Origin: Verrucomicrobiota bacterium
GTDB taxonomy: Bacteria > Verrucomicrobiota > Verrucomicrobiia > Verrucomicrobiales > Verrucomicrobiaceae
NCBI GenBank assembly: GCA_025360015.1
Contig: JANYCZ010000079.1
Coordinates: 62,001 to 126,000, forward strand
DNA: 64,000 nt
Direction: 5' to 3'
Position 1 is the first letter of the stretch, and the number at the start of each line of letters is the position of its first letter. The position numbers and the translations under genes are program-made. Positions 1 to 7,440 of the stretch are shown here, in pieces. Below the pieces are notes generated by a model. The model did not search any database and was not told the DNA's origin. It worked only from the letters and a program-made list of their open reading frames with translations.

Positions 1-291
1 CAGTTGAAGGATCTGGTGGTCTATCAGGTCAAGCCGGGGGAGTCCCGCGCAGCACCACCGCCTGTCACCACCGTGGGAGGCATGGTCGTGCCCATGGCGC
101 CGGTCATGCAGGCGGATGTGATTCCCCCGCTGGATGCGCCGTTTCAGCCGCTAGCACCGCTGAGATCCACCGTGGTACCGCCGTCTCCCACACCCGTGCC
201 GCAGTTTCGGCAGGTGCCTCAGGCCCCTGCCCCACCGCCGGCTGAAGAGCCTGCGGCGGATCTGAGCAAACTGCCCCCTGTGATCCGATGA
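1..291 (+). CDS. C-terminal part of a proline-rich hypothetical protein (5' truncated by window edge)
   Basis: The frame is open from the first base, so the gene probably starts before the window; a TTG at position 4 is the first possible start inside it. About 96 residues are visible. They are rich in Pro, Ala and Val with several PP and PAP runs, which suggests an unstructured, possibly periplasmic or linker region. No domain is recognisable. The stop codon overlaps the moeA start in an ATGA arrangement at 288-291, so the two are probably co-transcribed and translationally coupled. Function unknown. Confidence 0.6.
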   Translation, partial: QLKDLVVYQVKPGESRAAPPPVTTVGGMVVPMAPVMQADVIPPLDAPFQPLAPLRSTVVPPSPTPVPQFRQVPQAPAPPPAEEPAADLSKLPPVIR

Positions 292-1475
292 TCTCCGAAA
301 GTGACGCTCTCGCACGGGTGCTGGAGGCGATGACGACTCTGCCAGCAGAGCGGATGGCTTTGTTTGAAGCGCTGGATCGTTACGCTGCGCAGGAGGTGAC
401 GGCCACGGTGCCGATCCCGGCCTTTGATCAATCGGCGATGGATGGCTATGCGCTTATCGCCGCTGAGAGCAGGACCACGCAGCCATTGAAGGTGACGGCT
501 GAACAAGCCGCCGGAGTGGATGCGGGCCTGCGGCTGCAAAGCGGCTGCGCCATTCGCATTTTCACCGGAGCACCGATTCCCACCGGAGCGGATGCCGTGA
601 TCATGCAGGAGGATGTGCGGCGCGAGGGAGATGGCATCGTCTGCACCGAGCCGGTCGCGGAGGGAGAAAACATCCGGCGTGCGGGAGCGGACCTGTGCCA
701 CGGGCAGTTCGTGCTGCGCGCGGGGGAGCAGATCACGCCGGGGCGCATGGGCCTGCTGGCCTCGCAGGGGCTGGATCAAATCTCCGTGCATGCGCTGCCA
801 CGGGTAGCGGTGCTGAGCACCGGTGATGAACTGGTGGCACCCGGCTCAGGCCCGCTGCAGGCCGGGCAGATTTACAACACCAACGGCCTCATGCTGCGCG
901 GCATGCTGGCGCGGCTGGGCATTCGAGAAAGCACCCAGGCCCACTGCCGGGATGATCTGCCAAGCACCACCGACACACTGCGGGAGCTGCTGGAGACCCA
1001 TGATGTGGTGATCATCAGCGGTGGCGTTTCCGTGGGGGATCATGACCAGATCAAGCCCGCGCTGAAAGAGCTAGGCATCGAGCCCGAGCTCTGGCGAGTG
1101 AAGGTGAAGCCAGGCAAGCCGTTTCTGTTTGCGCGGAGTGAGAAGTCCTACGTTTTCGGCCTGCCGGGAAATCCGGTGTCGTCCTTCGTGACCTTCCTGC
1201 TGTTTGTGCGGCCGGCGCTGCTGAAGATGATGGGCGCTGCGGATGCCCTGCTCAAGCCGCGTCTGATTCCCGCGACCACCGGCGCAGACCTCAGCAATCC
1301 CGGTGACCGGCCGCACTATCTGCGCGGCATGTTTGTGAAGGGACAGTTCATGCCCTTTGGCATGCAGCAGAGCCATGCGCTGCTGTCCCTGAGCCGGGCG
1401 GATGCGCTGCTGCGGCTGGAGGCCGGACAAAATCTGCAGGCGGGAGATGCCGCCGAGGTATGGTTGCTGGATTGA
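288..1475 (+). CDS. moeA: Molybdopterin molybdenumtransferase MoeA
   Basis: MoeA inserts molybdate into adenylylated molybdopterin, the last step of molybdenum cofactor synthesis, in the cytoplasm. The 395-residue length is normal for the family. Family motifs are visible in order: [10 protein letters not shown] near residue 46, a [13 protein letters not shown] segment, STGDELV in the MPT-binding domain, [10 protein letters not shown], and [11 protein letters not shown] followed by [12 protein letters not shown]. The C-terminal beta-barrel domain IV is present. The ATG overlaps the upstream stop codon. No other molybdenum cofactor gene lies in the window, so operon context gives no extra support; the call rests on the motifs. 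Confidence 0.95.
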   Translation: MISESDALARVLEAMTTLPAERMALFEALDRYAAQEVTATVPIPAFDQSAMDGYALIAAESRTTQPLKVTAEQAAGVDAGLRLQSGCAIRIFTGAPIPTGADAVIMQEDVRREGDGIVCTEPVAEGENIRRAGADLCHGQFVLRAGEQITPGRMGLLASQGLDQISVHALPRVAVLSTGDELVAPGSGPLQAGQIYNTNGLMLRGMLARLGIRESTQAHCRDDLPSTTDTLRELLETHDVVIISGGVSVGDHDQIKPALKELGIEPELWRVKVKPGKPFLFARSEKSYVFGLPGNPVSSFVTFLLFVRPALLKMMGAADALLKPRLIPATTGADLSNPGDRPHYLRGMFVKGQFMPFGMQQSHALLSLSRADALLRLEAGQNLQAGDAAEVWLLD

Positions 1476-1519
1476 TTGGTTGCGCACCCTGCGCGGCCAT
1501 CCATTCTGCCGGTCTTCAC

Positions 1520-2122
1520 ATGGAACACGTTCTCGTCATCACCCGCCAGCTCTTCGATCAACTGGGCAGTTTTCAAGGTTTTCAAGCCGACGTCATGCAC
1601 TACCTGCAGGCGATGCTGACCTCTGGGGCCAATCACTTCATGGAGCGGCCTGCGGCTGAGAAAGATCCTTCGCACAAGCAGCTCATCCCGTATGCCATCT
1701 TTCATCACGCGGGCCGTTATGTGAGCTACACGCGCGGCGGCAGCTCGGGCGAGAAGCGCCTGGTGTCCAAGCGCTCCATCGGCATCGGCGGACACATCAA
1801 TCCGGTGGATGCGAGCCAGGACGGCCTGGGCGAAACGATGTACTTCAACGGTGTCGAACGTGAAATGGCCGAGGAGCTGGTCATCGGCGGCACGCACACG
1901 CAGAAGGTCATCGGCCTCATCAATGACGATGCGACGGAGGTCGGCAGCGTGCATCTCGGCGTGGTGCATTTCTTTGACCTCAGCAGTGACGATGTGAAAT
2001 CCAACGAAGACGCCATCCAGGACCTGCGCTTCCACACCTTGGAAGAACTGCATGCCATGCGTGACCAGCTTGAAACGTGGTCGCAGATCTGCGTGGATCA
2101 TTTGTGGAGTGTTCAAAAATAA
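1520..2122 (+). CDS. NUDIX-like predicted phosphoesterase
   Basis: A 200-residue protein. The start was put at the ATG giving MEHVLVITRQ, because an upstream in-frame start overlaps the end of moeA and adds a poorly conserved-looking stretch. The segment SIGIGGHINPVD followed by GLGETMYFNGVEREMAEELV resembles a NUDIX box (G, E, then REMxEEL), and the protein looks like the group annotated as predicted phosphoesterases of the NUDIX family. The substrate cannot be read from the sequence. It lies 44 bp downstream of moeA and 65 bp upstream of an ECF sigma factor. Confidence 0.7.
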   Translation: MEHVLVITRQLFDQLGSFQGFQADVMHYLQAMLTSGANHFMERPAAEKDPSHKQLIPYAIFHHAGRYVSYTRGGSSGEKRLVSKRSIGIGGHINPVDASQDGLGETMYFNGVEREMAEELVIGGTHTQKVIGLINDDATEVGSVHLGVVHFFDLSSDDVKSNEDAIQDLRFHTLEELHAMRDQLETWSQICVDHLWSVQK

Positions 2123-2187
2123 TTGAAATTCGTACGACCGGAAGAAATGCTTGTCTCTTGAGGCAACGGGTGTTTCTCTTAACTTTA

Positions 2188-2832
2188 ATGGACGAAACAC
2201 CACTCAGCGCCGCAGCGGCTCCGGCCACTTCGCTGACACCGCCCGCCCCGACCAGCAGCTCCGCCGAGGATCGCATCCTAGTGGACAGGGCTCAGGCGGG
2301 AGACACGCGTGCTTTTGACGACCTCGTGCGTAAATACACGCCCAAGCTCTACGGGCTGATTTACAACATGACCTCGAACCGTGAGGACACTGCGGATCTG
2401 CTGCAGGATGTGTTTGCCAAGGCCTACCGCTCCATCAAGCGTTTCATGGGCAAGTCATCGTTCTACACGTGGATCTATTCCATCGCGGTGAACATGACTT
2501 TGAACTTCCTCAAGAAGCGCGGGCGGCATCACAAGGTCAGTCTTGACGATGTAGATACGGGCATTGAGAACGACCCGGAATTCATTCGCGTTACCACGGC
2601 CAATTCAGGCACGCTGCGGGAAGTCAATATCCACGAGCTGCAAAAAAGGTTGAACGCAGCCATGATGAAGCTGTCAGAAGACCACCGCACGGTGGTGACT
2701 TTGTACGACGTACAAGGTCTTCAGCATGCCGAAATCAGCAAGATATTAGGAGTCTCGGAAGGGACTGTCAGATCCCGTTTGTTTTATGCACATCGCCTGC
2801 TCCAAACTTATCTTGAAGACTTCGTTAAATAA
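2188..2832 (+). CDS. ECF-type RNA polymerase sigma factor (RpoE-like)
   Basis: A 214-residue extracytoplasmic-function sigma factor. Region 2 is clear: FDDLVRKYTPKLYGLIYN, then DTADLLQDVFAKAYRSI and SSFYTWIYSIAVNM. Region 4 carries a helix-turn-helix: LSEDHRTVVTLYDVQGL and HAEISKILGVSEGTVRSRL. The start was set at the ATG of MDETPLS; the upstream in-frame start would overlap the NUDIX gene. A low-complexity Ala/Pro/Ser N-terminus of about 30 residues precedes region 2. The next gene, 42 bp downstream, encodes a small single-pass membrane protein that could be its regulator. The stimulus and regulon are unknown. Confidence 0.92.
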   Translation: MDETPLSAAAAPATSLTPPAPTSSSAEDRILVDRAQAGDTRAFDDLVRKYTPKLYGLIYNMTSNREDTADLLQDVFAKAYRSIKRFMGKSSFYTWIYSIAVNMTLNFLKKRGRHHKVSLDDVDTGIENDPEFIRVTTANSGTLREVNIHELQKRLNAAMMKLSEDHRTVVTLYDVQGLQHAEISKILGVSEGTVRSRLFYAHRLLQTYLEDFVK

Positions 2833-2874
2833 CGCTCCTCATCAACGCCAAGAAACAACAATCCACTGCACGCT

Positions 2875-3411
2875 ATGAATGAATTTGAAAACATCCAGCG
2901 GTTGATTCGATTGAAACGGTTCGAACAGCCCGAAGAAGGATTCACTGAAAGCTTTCTGCAGCAGTTTCACCAAAGACAGCGGGAAGACATGCTGCGGAAG
3001 TCCTCCGTGGAATTGTTTTGGGAGCGCGTCACCACTTGGTGGGATCATCTGCTGGTGCCCAAATGGAGCATGGCGACGGCGGCTGTGGCCGTCTGTACCA
3101 TGAGTGTCTGGATGCTCCAGCCTGCGGCAAAGCCTGCCGCCGGGCTGACGGTGACTCCGGTCATCCCCGAGAAGGCCTTCGTGCCGAAAATGGACCTGAG
3201 CGATATTCCTCTGGCGCGAATGGCTGAAAATGGCGATGCCACGATGGCCGACTCGTTGCTCCGCAAACACGTGGAAGCACGCCCGGTGCTTGAAGGCAAG
3301 GTCGCCCCCCCTTCTCCCTCTTCTTTGCCTACCACAGGCTGGCAGCAGCCCACGCTGCAAAATGCCGCCCCAGCTGTCCAGGCAGGCCGCGAAGGCATGC
3401 TGGGCAAGTAA
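2875..3411 (+). CDS. Small single-pass membrane protein, possible anti-sigma partner
   Basis: 178 residues. A charged cytoplasmic-type N-terminus (residues 1-60, with FEQPEEGFTESFLQQFHQRQ) is followed by one hydrophobic segment at about 64-82 (SMATAAVAVCTMSVWML) and a proline-rich C-terminal tail. No anti-sigma zinc-finger motif (HxxxCxxC) is visible, so an anti-sigma role is suggested only by position directly after the ECF sigma gene and by topology. It could also be an unrelated membrane protein. A stable hairpin follows at 3437-3456. Confidence 0.65.
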   Translation: MNEFENIQRLIRLKRFEQPEEGFTESFLQQFHQRQREDMLRKSSVELFWERVTTWWDHLLVPKWSMATAAVAVCTMSVWMLQPAAKPAAGLTVTPVIPEKAFVPKMDLSDIPLARMAENGDATMADSLLRKHVEARPVLEGKVAPPSPSSLPTTGWQQPTLQNAAPAVQAGREGMLGK

Positions 3412-3436
3412 GCTGCATCAAAAAGCCGAAATAGTA

Positions 3437-3456
3437 TCGGGGTCAGAAGACCCCGA
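3437..3456 (+). terminator. Hairpin after the sigma/membrane protein pair
   Basis: Perfect 8-bp stem with a four-base loop, TCGGGGTC-AGAA-GACCCCGA, 25 bp after the stop codon. Only a pyrimidine-rich stretch (ACTTCTCTTT) follows, not a clean T run, so it may be a weak terminator or an mRNA-stabilising hairpin. Confidence 0.4.
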
Positions 3457-3510
3457 GTCCAAACTTCTCTTTGCCAGCAGGTCGGCCCCGGCGTAAAATT
3501 TGCGCTGCTC

Positions 3511-3573
3511 ATGGGAAACCACCCTGATATTCATCGGACCACCCGAATTAGCTTCGGACTCATCCGCGCCTGA
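3511..3573 (+). CDS. Putative 20-residue leader peptide upstream of cimA
   Basis: A short open frame, ATG to TGA, encodes 20 residues including three Ile codons (ATT, ATT, ATC), one Leu codon (CTC) and two Thr codons. Its stop codon falls inside the loop of the terminator-like hairpin at 3555-3591. This is the arrangement of amino-acid attenuation leaders, and cimA makes an isoleucine precursor. No good Shine-Dalgarno sequence precedes the ATG, so translation is unproven. It could be a chance frame. Confidence 0.3.
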   Translation: MGNHPDIHRTTRISFGLIRA

Positions 3574-3596
3574 CGCCGCCGGAAGAGTCCGTTTTT
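3543..3596 (+). promoter_or_regulatory. Candidate transcription attenuator in the cimA leader
   Basis: A terminator-like stem pairs CGGACTC (3555-3561) with GAGTCCG (3585-3591) and is followed directly by TTTTT (3592-3596). A competing hairpin, CCGAA-TTAGC-TTCGG (3543-3557), shares three bases of the terminator's 5' arm, so the two cannot form together. The element lies 120 bp before the cimA start. It could instead simply be the terminator of the upstream operon. Confidence 0.4.
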
Positions 3597-3715
3597 ATGC
3601 ATGCCTGCGCTGAAAGCGCCCTTGGCATCCGGCGTCCCGGAACTCACGGCAACTGCCCGTCCGGCCTGTTTTCTGATTGCACACCCTTCCCATCTCTTCA
3701 TTTCCCCTTCCCCAC

Positions 3716-5281
3716 ATGTCTCCCGTTTCCATCTATGACACGACCTTGCGCGACGGCACGCAGGGCACCGGCATCTCCTTCAGCACCCTCGACAAAATCC
3801 GCGTCGCGGAAAAGCTCGACGATTTCGGTGTTCACTACATCGAAGGCGGCTGGCCCGGGTCCAACCCCAAAGACGCCGCGTTTTTCGAAGAAGCTTCCAA
3901 GCGCACCTGGAAAACCGCGAAGATCACCGCCTTTGGCATGACCCGCCGTGGCAAGATGAAGGTCGAGGACGATCCGCAGGTCAAAATGCTGCTCGACGCC
4001 AAAACGCCTGTCGTCACGATTGTCGGCAAAACCTGGGCGCTGCATGTCATCGAAGTTTTCCAGGTCAGCTTGGAAGAAAACCTCGCCATGATCGCCGACA
4101 CGGTCGCCTACCTGAAGCAGCATGGCCGCGAGGTCCTCTATGATGCCGAGCATTTCTTCGACAGCTTCAAAGAGGATCCGGAGTACTCGCTCAAGACCGT
4201 CAAAGCTGCCCAGGATGCCGGAGCAGATCTCATCGTGCTTTGTGAAACCAACGGCGGTGCGCTGCCCGAGTTTGTCGAGGAGACGACGCGGAAAGTCATC
4301 GCCCACCTGGGCCGTCCCGTAGGCATCCACACGCACAACGACGGCGGCGTCGGCGTGGCGAATGCGCTGGCCGCCGTCCGTGCCGGCGCCTGCCAGGTGC
4401 AGGGCACGATCAACGGCTACGGCGAACGCGTGGGGAACTGCAACCTCACCACCATCATGCCCAATTTGCAGATCAAGATGGGCATCGATCTCGGCATCGA
4501 TCTCACCCGACTGCGCGAACTTGCCAACTTCGTGGATGAACTCGCCAACGTGCCGCATGACATCCGCGCTCCCTACGTGGGCGTGGCTGCCTTCACGCAC
4601 AAGGGCGGCCTGCATGTGCATGCCGTGCAAAAGCTGGCCCGCACCTACGAGCACGTGGACCCCACGCTCGTCGGCAATCAGCGCGTCATCACCATCTCGG
4701 ACATGTCCGGCCAGTCCAACGTGCTGGTGAAGGCCGAAGGTATGGGCTTCAAATTCGCCAAGGGCGATCCCAAAGTACAGACCATTCTCACTGAGGTGAA
4801 GCGCCTCGAAAGCGAAGGCTACGAGTTCGAAGCCGCCGAAGCATCCTTTGAGATGCTCATCCGCAAGCAGCTCGGCCAGCACAAGCCGGTGTTCGACCTC
4901 ATCGAGTATCACTCCACCCACCGCTTCCATGGCGGCGAGCATGGGTTTGAAACCTGCGAAGCCACGATCAAGCTCGAAATTGATGGCAACCGCGTGTACA
5001 CCGTGGATGAAGGGGACGGCCCGGTGAATGCGCTCGACAACGCGCTGCGCAAAGCTCTGCTGCCCTTTTTCCCCGCGCTCAAAGTCATGCGTCTGGCGGA
5101 CTACAAGGTGCGCATCATCGATGGCGGCACCGGCACTGCGGCCAAGACCCGCGTACTCATCACCAGCACCGATGGCAACGCCACCTGGGGCACCGTCGGC
5201 GTCAGTTGCAACATCATCGACGCAAGCTGGAAAGCCCTCGTCGATGGCATTGAGTACTTCCTGCTCAAGCAGGCGGCTTAA
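3716..5281 (+). CDS. cimA: Citramalate synthase CimA
   Basis: 521 residues of the HMGL/LeuA family. CimA condenses pyruvate and acetyl-CoA to (R)-citramalate, the first step of the threonine-independent route to isoleucine. The N-terminal TIM barrel has the motif YDTTLRDGTQGTGISF, and HTHNDGGVGVANAL plus GYGERVGNCNL complete the active site; HKGGLHVHAV follows. The C-terminal LeuA-type allosteric domain is present (about residues 385-520). The spacing and the YIEGGWPGSNPKD motif fit the CimA branch rather than 2-isopropylmalate synthase. The ATG giving MSPVSIYDTT was chosen over a TTG 13 codons upstream. A putative attenuator precedes it. Confidence 0.93.
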   Translation: MSPVSIYDTTLRDGTQGTGISFSTLDKIRVAEKLDDFGVHYIEGGWPGSNPKDAAFFEEASKRTWKTAKITAFGMTRRGKMKVEDDPQVKMLLDAKTPVVTIVGKTWALHVIEVFQVSLEENLAMIADTVAYLKQHGREVLYDAEHFFDSFKEDPEYSLKTVKAAQDAGADLIVLCETNGGALPEFVEETTRKVIAHLGRPVGIHTHNDGGVGVANALAAVRAGACQVQGTINGYGERVGNCNLTTIMPNLQIKMGIDLGIDLTRLRELANFVDELANVPHDIRAPYVGVAAFTHKGGLHVHAVQKLARTYEHVDPTLVGNQRVITISDMSGQSNVLVKAEGMGFKFAKGDPKVQTILTEVKRLESEGYEFEAAEASFEMLIRKQLGQHKPVFDLIEYHSTHRFHGGEHGFETCEATIKLEIDGNRVYTVDEGDGPVNALDNALRKALLPFFPALKVMRLADYKVRIIDGGTGTAAKTRVLITSTDGNATWGTVGVSCNIIDASWKALVDGIEYFLLKQAA

Positions 5282-5295
5282 ACAGCCTGCTCAGC

Positions 5296-5372
5296 GGAGG
5301 GGATCATCTTGATCCCCTGTTTGGAGTGGCGTGTGAACGCGGCGCGTGGAGGGATCAAGATGATCCCTCCCC
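5296..5372. repeat. Twin three-base-loop hairpins after cimA
   Basis: Two perfect hairpins with three-base loops: GGGGATCA-TCT-TGATCCCC at 5299-5317, and one with 10-bp arms (GGAGGGATCA, loop AGA) at 5348-5370. The halves are also complementary to each other, so the pair can form one long cruciform. They follow the cimA stop by 15 bp and may act as a terminator or be REP-like repeats. Confidence 0.6.
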
Positions 5373-5718
5373 TGCCAGCCCTGCTCCGTTGCCTCAAAAT
5401 GCCCTCATCCCCGGCGCCGCCAGCACCGCTCAGGTCTTGGCGGTAGCGGAGGGTGCAAAGGCTAGGGATTGGGTAGGTCGTGCGGGCTCAAAGCGAATCC
5501 CTTCTCCCCGCTGATGATAGGGCATATTTAACAGTCGAATAGGACGCGTATATGCGTGAAAACCGATGATATGGTTGAATACGACGCACCCGCGCGTTAA
5601 AACGACACCCATGCAGCCGAAAACCCGTGGGTACTGGACAAAACTGAGTCCCATAGTGCTGCTGACGTACTCGGCAGAATTATTTCTCATCAAGTAGTTC
5701 GCCCAACATCGGTGCCCC
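5373..5718. other. Gene-poor stretch before the small-gene island
   Basis: No convincing gene is seen. A reverse frame of about 100 codons crosses 5430-5753 but has no recognisable features and runs into the next gene. The right end carries GTTCGCC at 5697-5703, which matches the complement of the GGCGAAC that opens the first attC-like repeat, and may mark the left cassette boundary. Confidence 0.4.
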
Positions 5719-6363
5719 ATGATCTTCTCGAAGCTATTCAGACAGACCCACACGGACCAGACGATGGCCCTTGTTCAGCAAGCTTTCCCATCTTCGCTCC
5801 AGTCCGATGTGCGCGCCGTCATGGATCGCATAGCCGTTGGACCACATGAGCCACATCCCGATGGCAGCTACAGTTCCACCGTCCATGGCGAGCATGTTTT
5901 GATTCCCTGTCGAGTCTATTTCCCTGAGAGCAGGCCGACAGACTTTGCTGGAGTTTCTGCTCAGCAGATGAGTATTGTCGCTGCCATCATGACCCGACAT
6001 TGTTCAGGGTTTCAGCGAGAGTTATGGGCAGCACAGCTTTGTCTGTATCCTGCGGATTGGGCAGTTCCGTTTGTTGCGTTTCTACTGGGTGACTATGTTG
6101 CGGAGGTGCTTCGGGCGGTTGAGTCAGGACTCACGCCGGAGTGGGAGAGCTTATTTGCCAGCTTCCCACCGGAGCAGCAGCATTCCCGCCGCCAACTGAA
6201 CCACCGCATCATCAACTATTGGAACTTGTATTACCGAGGTCGGCAGTCCTACCGACGATTGACGGAATATCCCGGATACATCGTCGCCAAGCGACTCGGA
6301 TTATGGGAGCCTCGGGTAGCTCCACGTCTCACCAGATCACGAGGTCCAATTTCCCCACCATGA
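5719..6363 (+). CDS. Hypothetical protein of cassette-like island
   Basis: 214 residues, not recognised. The start ATG lies 15 bp after a GTTCGCC motif. The middle is hydrophobic and aromatic (LYPADWAVPFVAFLLGDYV) but not a convincing membrane segment. The C-terminal half is rich in Arg and Tyr (HRIINYWNLYYRGRQSYRRL), which suggests a compact nucleic-acid- or protein-binding tail, without further support. Base composition is clearly lower in GC than the flanking genes. It is followed at 22 bp by the first 93-bp attC-like repeat, fitting a captured gene cassette. Confidence 0.65.
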   Translation: MIFSKLFRQTHTDQTMALVQQAFPSSLQSDVRAVMDRIAVGPHEPHPDGSYSSTVHGEHVLIPCRVYFPESRPTDFAGVSAQQMSIVAAIMTRHCSGFQRELWAAQLCLYPADWAVPFVAFLLGDYVAEVLRAVESGLTPEWESLFASFPPEQQHSRRQLNHRIINYWNLYYRGRQSYRRLTEYPGYIVAKRLGLWEPRVAPRLTRSRGPISPP

Positions 6364-6385
6364 GCAGCCGACATTCACGAACAAG

Positions 6386-6478
6386 GGCGAACAAAACGGA
6401 TGCAGGCAACGGCTCGAAGGCTATCTCTCGTGTCAGCAACGTCCACCCCTCGCCGTCGCCTGATCCGAAGCCTTCGAC
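6386..6478 (+). repeat. attC-like 93-bp repeat, copy 1
   Basis: Starts with GGCGAAC (R''-like), continues AAAACGGATGCAGG and AACGGCTCG, and ends near CTTCGAC. It aligns without gaps to the copy at 7002-7094 (68 of 93 bases by eye). It sits 22 bp after one small gene and 17 bp before the next, as an attC site would. The right-hand core is degenerate, with no GTTRRRY. Confidence 0.5.
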
Positions 6479-6495
6479 CAAGAAAAAAGTGCCTC

Positions 6496-6981
6496 ATGAG
6501 TCGTTCCAGTATCAGATCAATTCAGTCGTGGCAGCCTGCGCACTGGCGTTTGATTTTTGCGTGTGCATGCATCGTCGTAAGCGGCTTCCACATGGTGTCA
6601 TGCAGTGGCGGATCAGGGTCTTGGGATGACGATGCTAAGAACTGGAGCCGAGCATTTGCTGGCCGGCAACAACCCCCAGACGTGAAGGTTGCTCATTCTC
6701 GATATTGGAAGTCTCCCCACTTCACCTACGAGGCGGAGTATTTTTTCGAGTTCACGGCGCCACAGGAGTTTCTTAATGCGTGGATAGCTGGACAGAAGCT
6801 CGTGCCAACACAACCCACGAAGGAGAATACTCCTCAGTATTTCGAGAGGCCCGATTGGTTTACACCGAAGACGCTTGGCGACTACGAGATGTGGCTGCCG
6901 GAGGACGATCCAAACGGCAAGTTTCGCATTTATCGCGACAGATCGACAGGAACTCTTTTCGTAACCGACTGCTCCACATGA
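6496..6981 (+). CDS. Putative lipoprotein of cassette-like island
   Basis: 161 residues from the ATG giving MSRSSIRSIQ; an upstream start at 6400 would read through the attC-like repeat and is less likely. The N-terminus has a basic region, a hydrophobic core (LIFACACIVVSGF) and the lipobox-like MVSC followed by SGGSGSWDDD, so export and lipidation are likely. The mature part is rich in aromatic residues and prolines (TYEAEYFFEFTAPQEF, DYEMWLPEDDPNGKFRIYRD). No family recognised. Lower GC than the neighbouring housekeeping genes. It is bracketed by both copies of the 93-bp repeat. Confidence 0.65.
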   Translation: MSRSSIRSIQSWQPAHWRLIFACACIVVSGFHMVSCSGGSGSWDDDAKNWSRAFAGRQQPPDVKVAHSRYWKSPHFTYEAEYFFEFTAPQEFLNAWIAGQKLVPTQPTKENTPQYFERPDWFTPKTLGDYEMWLPEDDPNGKFRIYRDRSTGTLFVTDCST

Positions 6982-7001
6982 CAAATTTACGAACCACCCA
7001 A

Positions 7002-7094
7002 GCCGAACAAAACGGATGCAGGTAACGGCTCGTATGGCATTTGTCGTGTTATCGACGCTTCCCGCTCGCTGTCGTCTGAACTGAGACATTAGCC
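7002..7094 (+). repeat. attC-like 93-bp repeat, copy 2
   Basis: Opens with GCCGAAC, carries AAAACGGATGCAGG and AACGGCTCG, then GTCTGAAC and closes with ATTAGCC, one base from the GTTRGCC core expected at the right end of an attC site. TGCAG near the left and CTGAA near the right are placed like L'' and L'. It is 20 bp after one stop codon and 11 bp before the next start codon. Confidence 0.55.
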
Positions 7095-7105
7095 CACTTC
7101 TCACC

Positions 7106-7417
7106 ATGCAAATTATCAACGCCCAATTGCTAGACCAGGTGCAGGGAACATTGAAGTTCATCCTCAACGATAGCGGCATTTATTTTTTTCCAGCGACACA
7201 ACAGCATCGCGACACCAAATCACACGGATTGAGTTACGAGGATGATTATCGCGGCAATGCGGTGGCTGGACTTGTGATGTCAAATAGAGTTGAAATTAGA
7301 TTTCACAAGGCATTCTCGGATGATCGAATCCGAACGATTTGGCGAAGTGTTTTGTCGAGCCCTGAGATTGCCAAGATCAGGCTTGGACAGCTTTACTATC
7401 AGGGACGCGTGTTGTGA
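7106..7417 (+). CDS. Hypothetical protein of cassette-like island
   Basis: 103 residues, not recognised. It has no signal peptide or membrane segment and looks like a small globular alpha/beta protein (LDQVQGTLKFILNDSGIYFF, then AGLVMSNRVEIRFHKAF). It begins 11 bp after the second attC-like repeat and is noticeably AT-rich at its 5' end. No complete repeat follows it; only an 11-base piece (TTCCCGCTCGC, 7418-7428) is shared with the interior of copy 2, so a third site may have been lost. Confidence 0.6.
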   Translation: MQIINAQLLDQVQGTLKFILNDSGIYFFPATQQHRDTKSHGLSYEDDYRGNAVAGLVMSNRVEIRFHKAFSDDRIRTIWRSVLSSPEIAKIRLGQLYYQGRVL

Positions 7418-7440
7418 TTCCCGCTCGCGGAGCGAGAGGG
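7418..7440. terminator. Hairpin between convergent genes
   Basis: CTCGC (7424-7428) and GCGAG (7432-7436) pair around a GGA loop, extended by CCC/GGG past one mismatch. It sits just between the stop codons of the forward small gene and the reverse pseudouridine synthase. There is no T run. The three-base loop recalls the other hairpins of the window. Confidence 0.4.

Noticed and set aside
3698-4942. 414-codon reverse frame over cimA
   Set aside because: Antisense to a clear, full-length CimA; no motif; caused by GC-biased codon use.
5430-5753. 107-codon reverse frame across the region before the small-gene island
   Set aside because: No recognisable features, runs into the start of the forward gene at 5719, and has weak coding character.
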